DNA from: Euphorbia lathyris | Taxonomy: Eukaryota > Streptophyta > Magnoliopsida > Malpighiales > Euphorbiaceae | Length of the DNA stretch: 64,000 nt | Direction of reading: 5' to 3' | Assembly (NCBI RefSeq): GCF_963576675.1 | Contig: NC_088919.1 | Span: 42,492,501-42,556,500 of the forward strand | Shown here: piece after piece, positions 58,790 to 64,000 of the stretch | How the letters are laid out: each line of letters begins with the position of its first letter | Numbering within the stretch: position 1 is the stretch's first letter | Notes under the pieces: generated by a model | What the model saw: the letters and a program-made list of their open reading frames with translations, nothing else | Told to the model about the DNA's origin: nothing | The model's database searches: none | Program-made: the position numbers and the translations under genes

Positions 58790-60350
58790 CCAATCTAGAC
58801 ATCACAATAATGCATTGATGGAAGACACAAAATTTGTAGGCATGTATGTGCTTTTGAATGCTCTCCAGTCAGCATTAGGGCCGGTCGTGGATCTAGGTCC
58901 GGGTGCGTCGCCCTAGGGTCCAAAGCTAGAAGGGGTAAAAAAAAAATTTAACTTTATATTATATATGAAGTTTACTTTTTTTTTTTTTGATATAGAAAGT
59001 AATAAATATATAGAGCCTATTTTTTTAAAGCTCATTGATAAAAGAAATTAAAAGTCCTACTCAATTTTTAGACAGTAATTAGTAAATTTATTATAGACTT
59101 TTAGACTCTTAATTTTTTTTCCAAACGTTTGCTCTTCCTCCTGCTCGTGCAATCAGAACCACGATTTCTCCTTATTCTATTCCAACTCTTCCTTTTAGTT
59201 TCCGACAACCTGAATTCGCGAGTCGCTTGCTTTATCAATTCGTTTAGTTCGTTCATCAATTCGTTCAAACAAATTCCTTTCCTTTCCTGCTCATGCACAA
59301 CACTCAGGTATTTCATTTTTTTTTCAATTATATATTGAGTATTTGATTTAGTTTTTATTATATTATTGCTTTTAGTTTTAGTTTTGATTGTATTTTTTTT
59401 GAATCAAATTTTATTACATACAAATTTTTTTATTATTAAAGGGGCCCTTTATTCTTTATTTTGCCTAGGACCCCTAAATTGTCAGGAGTGGCCTTGGTCA
59501 GCATTCAAGACAGGTTGCAAAAAACTCATATCGGTAGATAGTTGCTGGTTGAAAGGTTAGCATGAGGACAACTTTTATCTAGTATGATAATTGATCCAAA
59601 TGATTGCATATTTCCCATAGCATATGCAATGGCGGAGACAAAAAGTAACAAAGTTTGGATTTGGTTTTTCGAACTACTAGTAGATGATTTAGAAATCAAC
59701 AACATCAGCCAATGGACATTCATATCTGACAGACAAAAGGTAATTTATACATGATATTTATTAATGTTGTTTTATATTGTTTCTTAGTAGTTAATACATG
59801 ATTTTTTGTGTCATTTTTGTTGCTTTCATAGGAATTGATTAGGATACTTGGCAATTAATTTGGAATGACTGAATAAGATACGAGAGATATCACTTGAATC
59901 CAATGAATGGTTAAGAAAGAGACCAAGTGAATATTGATCCAGGGCTTGTTTTTTTTTTATTGGGCTCAATGTGATATGCTACTGAACAACCTTTGTGAAT
60001 GCTTCAACAAATACATACTTAATATAAGAGATAAAGGTATCATCACCTTGTTGGTAATTGTTAATTGCTAAATGTTATGTTACTGATCACTATAAGGATC
60101 AAACCAAAACAATTCAACTTCCAATGTTGCTAGAGTAGCACCAACTCAAGCCTCAAATGTTGCTGGAAATGTATCAACTCAAGCCTCAAATGTTGCTGGA
60201 AATTCTCAATGTAGTTATGCCACTAACAATGCACTAAGACGAAAACACAGGAATACTCGAGTAAGTAATGTGCATGGAAATACTCAAACAAGCAATGTGA
60301 CTGATGGTGCACGAAGAAGAACATTCACAAGAAGTTCGCAAAGGCCATAA
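58790..60350 (+). pseudogene. MULE-2 transposase remnant, C-terminal half
   Basis: A decayed catalytic part of a Mutator-like transposase. Before the hAT-like insertion: FVGMYVLLNALQSA. After it, in frame once the insertion and one target copy are removed: FKTGCKKLISVDSCWLKG, then PNDCIFPIAYAMAE and WIWFFELLVDDLEI up to WTFISDRQK (59740). A GT-AG intron (about 59741-59831) follows, then LIRILGN. AQCDMLLNNLCECFNKYIL lies near 59966. A Ser/Asn/Arg-rich tail ends at TAA 60348-60350. Several frame breaks and a deletion between these parts make it non-functional. Its strand is opposite to MULE-1. Confidence 0.75.
58868..59504. mobile_element. hAT-like non-autonomous element, 621 bp, 8-bp target duplication
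   Basis: GTCAGCAT flanks 58876-59496 on both sides. The ends (TAGGGCCGGTCGTGG and the complement CAAGGCCACTCCTGA) are imperfect inverted repeats of the type seen in hAT elements. Removing it restores the MULE-2 frame, which confirms the borders. The interior is AT-rich without a convincing gene. Confidence 0.8.
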
Positions 60351-60986
60351 CGTTGAGATTAGACTTGTTTTATGTGTACTTTTTGGGTTAGGAACATGTT
60401 TTTGTGCACCTTTTGGTGGTTATTAGATATACATTTTGGTTTACAGATTAGAACATTGGTATGCAGATTGTGCACATTTTGTGTGCTCTCTGTTGATTGT
60501 GCATGTGTTGTGTTGGGTTTTTTTGGTCTGTAAATCTTGACAACTTTTGCAACTATGAAATACAGAGCATATGTTCGAAATTACTCACTGTTATTCTTTT
60601 TTTTATTATGTTCCAATTTAGCACAAGTGTTGGTTTTATTTTATGTATGTTTAATATGTTTTTTTTTTTGTACATTTATATTGTTTGTAAATGTTGACAT
60701 CTTTTGCAAACAAATGATGGTTTCATTTTGTGTACATTTCATAGAGATAAAGGTGATATAGATTACCTAAAGCCAAAAGCAATAGAAAACATATTTGGAA
60801 GCAACACAAAATATGTAGTAGATAACTTTTCTTTTGATTGAATATGTTGGAAATACTGATTACATAAAACTGGAATCAAATTTATCAAAACAATGATATG
60901 GCAAAACATACTTAAAGACAACTCATATTTTCTAACTCAATAAAATTTGGAAATACAATAACCAAGCACAACAAAACAGAATATTC
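60351..60986. other. AT-rich region, no gene seen
   Basis: It lies between the MULE-2 tail and the GRF pseudogene, probably the 3' regions of both. Short frames rich in Phe/Cys come from T-rich sequence and carry no domain. Confidence 0.5.
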
Positions 60987-61423
60987 TTAGCCAATTGCAC
61001 AATCATCCTCCATTGCTTTCTTTGTCTTTGTTTTTTTTACAATGACCATTCCTTTTTTCTCTTTTTCTCTTTCGTTTTCCATTTCAAACTATGTACTTTC
61101 TCGTTCACACTCATCAATTTCTCACATTCTTTTTCAATTTTATCTACCTTCCTCAATAATCCAAGGATGACCATTTTTGCCATTTCATTCATAGGAGGGT
61201 CTATCCACTCAAAGAACTTGCATGCCTTTCGATTTTGGTACAGAGAGGAAAAAATTACAAAGAATTATAGACATAAGAAATCACTTACCTCATAGTGCCT
61301 ACAGTTAAAATATCTTCTCTATGGGTTCGAATCACTCTAAGAATAGAGGTGTTTGAATTCTACAGTGGCAAATCCAATCTCCCCAAAGTTGTGGATATTT
61401 TACGTGGAAGAAGAAGAAGGCAT
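60987..61423 (-). pseudogene. GRF-type zinc-finger protein pseudogene, two exons
   Basis: Exon 1 (61289-61423) codes a Ser-rich start and a decayed GRF zinc finger (SDSNP, RRYFNCRHYE), with several in-frame stops and shifts. A GTAAGT donor follows. Exon 2 (from 61225) begins ACKFFEWIDPP, the typical end of the GRF finger, and continues as a coiled-coil helix (LLRKVDKIEKECEKLMSV) and a Lys-rich tail; the exact end lies between 61041 and 60987. Small plant GRF proteins are common and mostly of unknown function. Confidence 0.65.
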
Positions 61424-61967
61424 CTTGCGTTTTTTTGGTTTTCGACCTCACGTTTCCGCAGTTCCTTTTTTTGATTTTTTAGATTAGGGTTTTCTAGGTT
61501 TTTTAGTTGTAGGGAAGATCGAATATGTAGAAGATGAAAGAAAAATAGAGGTGAGAGAAATATAAAGATGAAGCAGAAAATTTTGTATGAAAAATCGAAT
61601 ATCGTACACCAAAGTGTGAAATAGAATAAAAGTTGTACACTACGTATGTAATCAAATTGGATTTTGTAATTAAATACAAATTCAATGAACTGATTAATCA
61701 CCACAACTTTTAATTTGTAAAAAATATGATGCCGAAACCATCTATAATAGGAGTGGTTCTGGCGGCCGGAGAATCTGTACCTTCCAAACCCACTCATATC
61801 TCTACCCTTGCTTTTCGTTGTCTAAATTCTTACCAGCTTTGTTTACATAACTTTATCATATGATAAAATTTTAAACTTTTATTAAAAAAAATAGTATCTA
61901 AAATATTAGAATTCGAGAACTAATTTAAGCGATTTGACACTTTTAACCATCCAAGCAAATCTAACCA
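61424..61967. other. Region without a supported gene
   Basis: Upstream of the GRF pseudogene. A long - strand frame (61360-61797) crosses the pseudogene border and is rich in Phe/Ile; I take it as chance. Confidence 0.45.
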
Positions 61968-62782
61968 ATATTTAAGGGGATTTTATAGGGAGGTCAGGGT
62001 TTTCCAACTCTAAAAAATACCTTCCACTAAAAAACTGACACATGTATCCCACTTATCAGTTAAAAAACATTTTTATCTAATTAATTACAGGATCACAGCT
62101 CTCTTCTTCTTTCTTATTTCTTTGACGTACACCGGCGCCATTCTCCATCTCCTTCTTCAACTGAGCTCCGCCGCTGATCTTTGAGGTCGATTTTTGCCGC
62201 CGATCTCGAACATCATTAATGTGAAAGAATACAGCAAACATGGTGTCTCTATTATTGTCTCCCAAGCTTGAATACATAAACGAAATCATGATATTGATCA
62301 ATGGCTTGTTTCATGATATTTTAAGCAATTAATATGTATTGGATATGGATCGTTCTTCACACCAATCATCAAGCTGTGCAAACTAAAAATAAACAAGAAG
62401 AACAAAGACTTGACGGCGGTGGAGATCAGATGCAGAAGAGCGTAGCAGGAAAAGAAATAACAAAGAAGAAGAGGGTTGTAATTCTGTAATTAATTAAATA
62501 AAAATGTTTGTATTCTTTCAAATTGATGCTGTCTGAGATCGGTGGCAAAATTCGACCTCAGAGATCAATGGCCAAGCTCGGTTGAAGAAGGGCGACAGGA
62601 GATGGAGAATGGCGCTGGCCGACGTCAAAGAAATAAGAAAGAAGAAGAGGGCTATGATCCTGTAATTAATTAAATAAAAATGTTTTTTAACTGATAAGTT
62701 GGATACATGTGTCAGTTTTTGAGTGGAAGGTATTTTTTAGAGTTGGAAGACCCCAACCTCAGTATAAAATCCCATATTTAAG
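61968..62782. mobile_element. Non-autonomous MULE, 797 bp, long inverted repeats
   Basis: The element spans 61977-62773, flanked by 9-bp copies of ATATTTAAG (61968-61976 and 62774-62782), the length typical of Mutator. The ends are GGGATTTTATA and its exact complement; the inverted repeats extend about 190-200 bp inward (to about 62168, and from about 62577). A piece of the right repeat (AATTAATTAAATAAAAATG and neighbours) is duplicated inside at about 62440-62515. No transposase gene is present. I do not recognise a captured gene in the middle. Confidence 0.88.
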
Positions 62783-63167
62783 ACCCTTACTCAAGTTAAA
62801 CTTAATTAAAAGATAAAAGAAAGTTGCCAACATTCTCACCTCCGCCTGAGTTGAATTGGATCCCATCAAGAATGACAATAACCGTCTCTCAAAAAAAATA
62901 AAAAAAAATAAAAAAAAATAAAAAAAATAAAATAAAAGAAGAAGACAATAATGCTTTCAGTAATGAAAATAAAAGAAAGTTAAGGAAGGAAGGTAAATAC
63001 GTGGCATTTTAGAGAACATATTATCTTCTACGTCCACAAACTTCCACATGCCAAGCAGTTAGTGGTTGTTATGATCCACACATGCATACCCCTGATTCCA
63101 CTTGGATAAGTTTGTGTTTCTCTCTGTATCCATTCCTTCTTCCTCCCACTATGAATCTTCACTTCTA
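62783..63167 (+). promoter_or_regulatory. Upstream region of the PPR gene
   Basis: Includes a low-complexity AAAAAAAATA run (62892-62945). A five-codon upstream frame (ATG at 63151, TAA at 63166-63168) overlaps the main ATG by one base and might affect its translation. I see no certain TATA box. Confidence 0.45.
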
Positions 63168-64000
63168 ATGGCAGTTTCAAGCTCCCCAGATTGGTCACTT
63201 GCTTCCATCCACTCTTACAAAAAGCCCCACAACTTCTTCACCAAATCATGGAAGTCCTTCCCTTTCTCCTCCTTCCCTTTCCCCACTCTTTCCCCTTTTC
63301 AGGCCGATTCTTCCACCAGCTGCACATCTCCAATTTTGGAAGATCATTCCACAAATTTTCCTCTCGTTCAATTGGATTTGAGAGTGGAAGATTCTCAACA
63401 ATATCAGCAACCGGACTCCAAGCATTTGAACAAATTCTTATGTGGAATGCTTCAAGATCCAAGAACTGAAGCCATGGCTTATCAGTATTACAAGAAAGCT
63501 ACTCAAAGGAAGGATTTTATACCAGAAAGTTCAATGTTAAAGCTGCTGCTTAGGTACCTTATAAAATCAAAGAATTGGGATATGATTTCATCAGTTTCTG
63601 ATGATTTGCAGAACTACAATGTGTTTCCTGATAGTTTTACTTGTACAACACTTGTTAATTGTTGCATCAAAGCTAAGAAATTCAGAATTGTAGAATGTTT
63701 ACTTGATAATGTCAAATCTAATAGTGAAATTGCTGTCCTGGCTTTTGAATCAGCAATGATAGGGTATAATAAGCTACATTTGTATGGTAGAACAATTTCT
63801 GTCTATGAGAAAATGAAATCAGCTGGTGTTTTAATGGATTCCCGGTGTTATTTCCAGATTATCAAGGCATACCAGAAAATTGGTGATGCAGATAAGGTTG
63901 TTGCATTGTTTGATGAATTTGAAAGGAGAAAATTCCAACATCCAACATCAATTTTAACCCAAATTTACAGGATATTATGTGAGTCACTAGGGAAATCAGG
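63168..64000 (+). CDS. Pentatricopeptide-repeat protein, 5' part (At5g13770-like)
   Basis: Open for 277 codons from the ATG at 63168 to the window edge, without introns as usual for this family. The first ~60 residues are rich in Ser, Pro and Phe and fit an organelle (probably plastid) transit peptide. After a conserved segment (FLCGMLQDPRTEAMAYQYY) come helical PPR-type repeats, for example SFTCTTLVNCCIKAKKFRIV and SRCYFQIIKAYQKIGDADKV. PPR proteins bind organelle RNA and act in its processing, stability or translation. The similarity to Arabidopsis At5g13770 is from memory and not checked. It is the only gene here that looks like an active host gene; base use is unlike the transposons. Confidence 0.85.
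   Translation, partial: MAVSSSPDWSLASIHSYKKPHNFFTKSWKSFPFSSFPFPTLSPFQADSSTSCTSPILEDHSTNFPLVQLDLRVEDSQQYQQPDSKHLNKFLCGMLQDPRTEAMAYQYYKKATQRKDFIPESSMLKLLLRYLIKSKNWDMISSVSDDLQNYNVFPDSFTCTTLVNCCIKAKKFRIVECLLDNVKSNSEIAVLAFESAMIGYNKLHLYGRTISVYEKMKSAGVLMDSRCYFQIIKAYQKIGDADKVVALFDEFERRKFQHPTSILTQIYRILCESLGKS

Noticed and set aside
61360..61797. 145-residue - strand frame
   Set aside because: Overlaps the GRF pseudogene border; Phe/Ile-rich with no known motif.

Overview
This window is nuclear DNA of a flowering plant, probably a eudicot. The signs are plant-specific Ty3/gypsy Tat-lineage and Ty1/copia SIRE-type retrotransposons, Mutator-like (MULE) transposons, a plant mobile domain (PMD) gene family, and one intronless pentatricopeptide-repeat (PPR) gene running off the right edge. 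The species cannot be named from the sequence. About 63 kb is transposable elements nested in one another; only the PPR gene at 63168-64000 looks like an ordinary host gene.

Layout. (1) 1-7346: 3' part of a Tat-type element (Tat-1, + strand) with an antisense PMD gene, tandem repeats and its 3' LTR (LTR A). (2) 7347-45450: a second Tat element (Tat-2, +), with gag at 8301, a 2.1 kb solo LTR inside gag (9863-11937), gag/protease to 14718, pol at 34930-37986, its own antisense PMD gene at 38442-41450 and LTR D. (3) 14724-34929: a complete third Tat element (Tat-3, - strand) inserted in the pol of Tat-2, with two 3.07 kb LTRs and a perfect 5-bp target duplication (CCCGT). (4) 45451-47659: 5' LTR, primer site and gag of a SIRE-type copia element (SIRE-2, -), cut by Tat-2. 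(5) 47660-55886: a second SIRE-type element (SIRE-1, +) with pol, a decayed extra (envelope-position) ORF and 3' LTR; SIRE-2 sits in its protease. (6) 55887-58636: N-terminal half of a MULE transposase gene (-), cut by SIRE-1. (7) 58790-62773: a second MULE remnant split by a hAT-like element, a GRF zinc-finger pseudogene and a 797-bp non-autonomous MULE with 9-bp target duplications. (8) 63168 onward: the PPR gene.

The most striking system is the Tat family itself. Its Gag polyprotein contains four tandem capsid-like modules instead of one. Between integrase and the 3' LTR it carries, on the opposite strand, a six-exon PMD gene with its own TATA box, pyrimidine-rich leader and GT-AG introns. 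All three copies keep the same exon plan, with every exon a multiple of three. Because the gene is antisense to the element's genomic RNA, its introns can survive retrotransposition. PMD intron 1 holds an array of ACGTGAATAGT-type repeats, and a 39-bp tandem array separates the PMD promoter from the LTR. The LTRs also hold covarying stem-loops.

All gag-pol copies here are dead (stops, frameshifts, insertions), mostly through CAG-to-TAG type changes. The PMD gene of Tat-1 is undamaged in the visible part and that of Tat-2 has one single-base defect. The function of the PMD cargo is not shown by the sequence.
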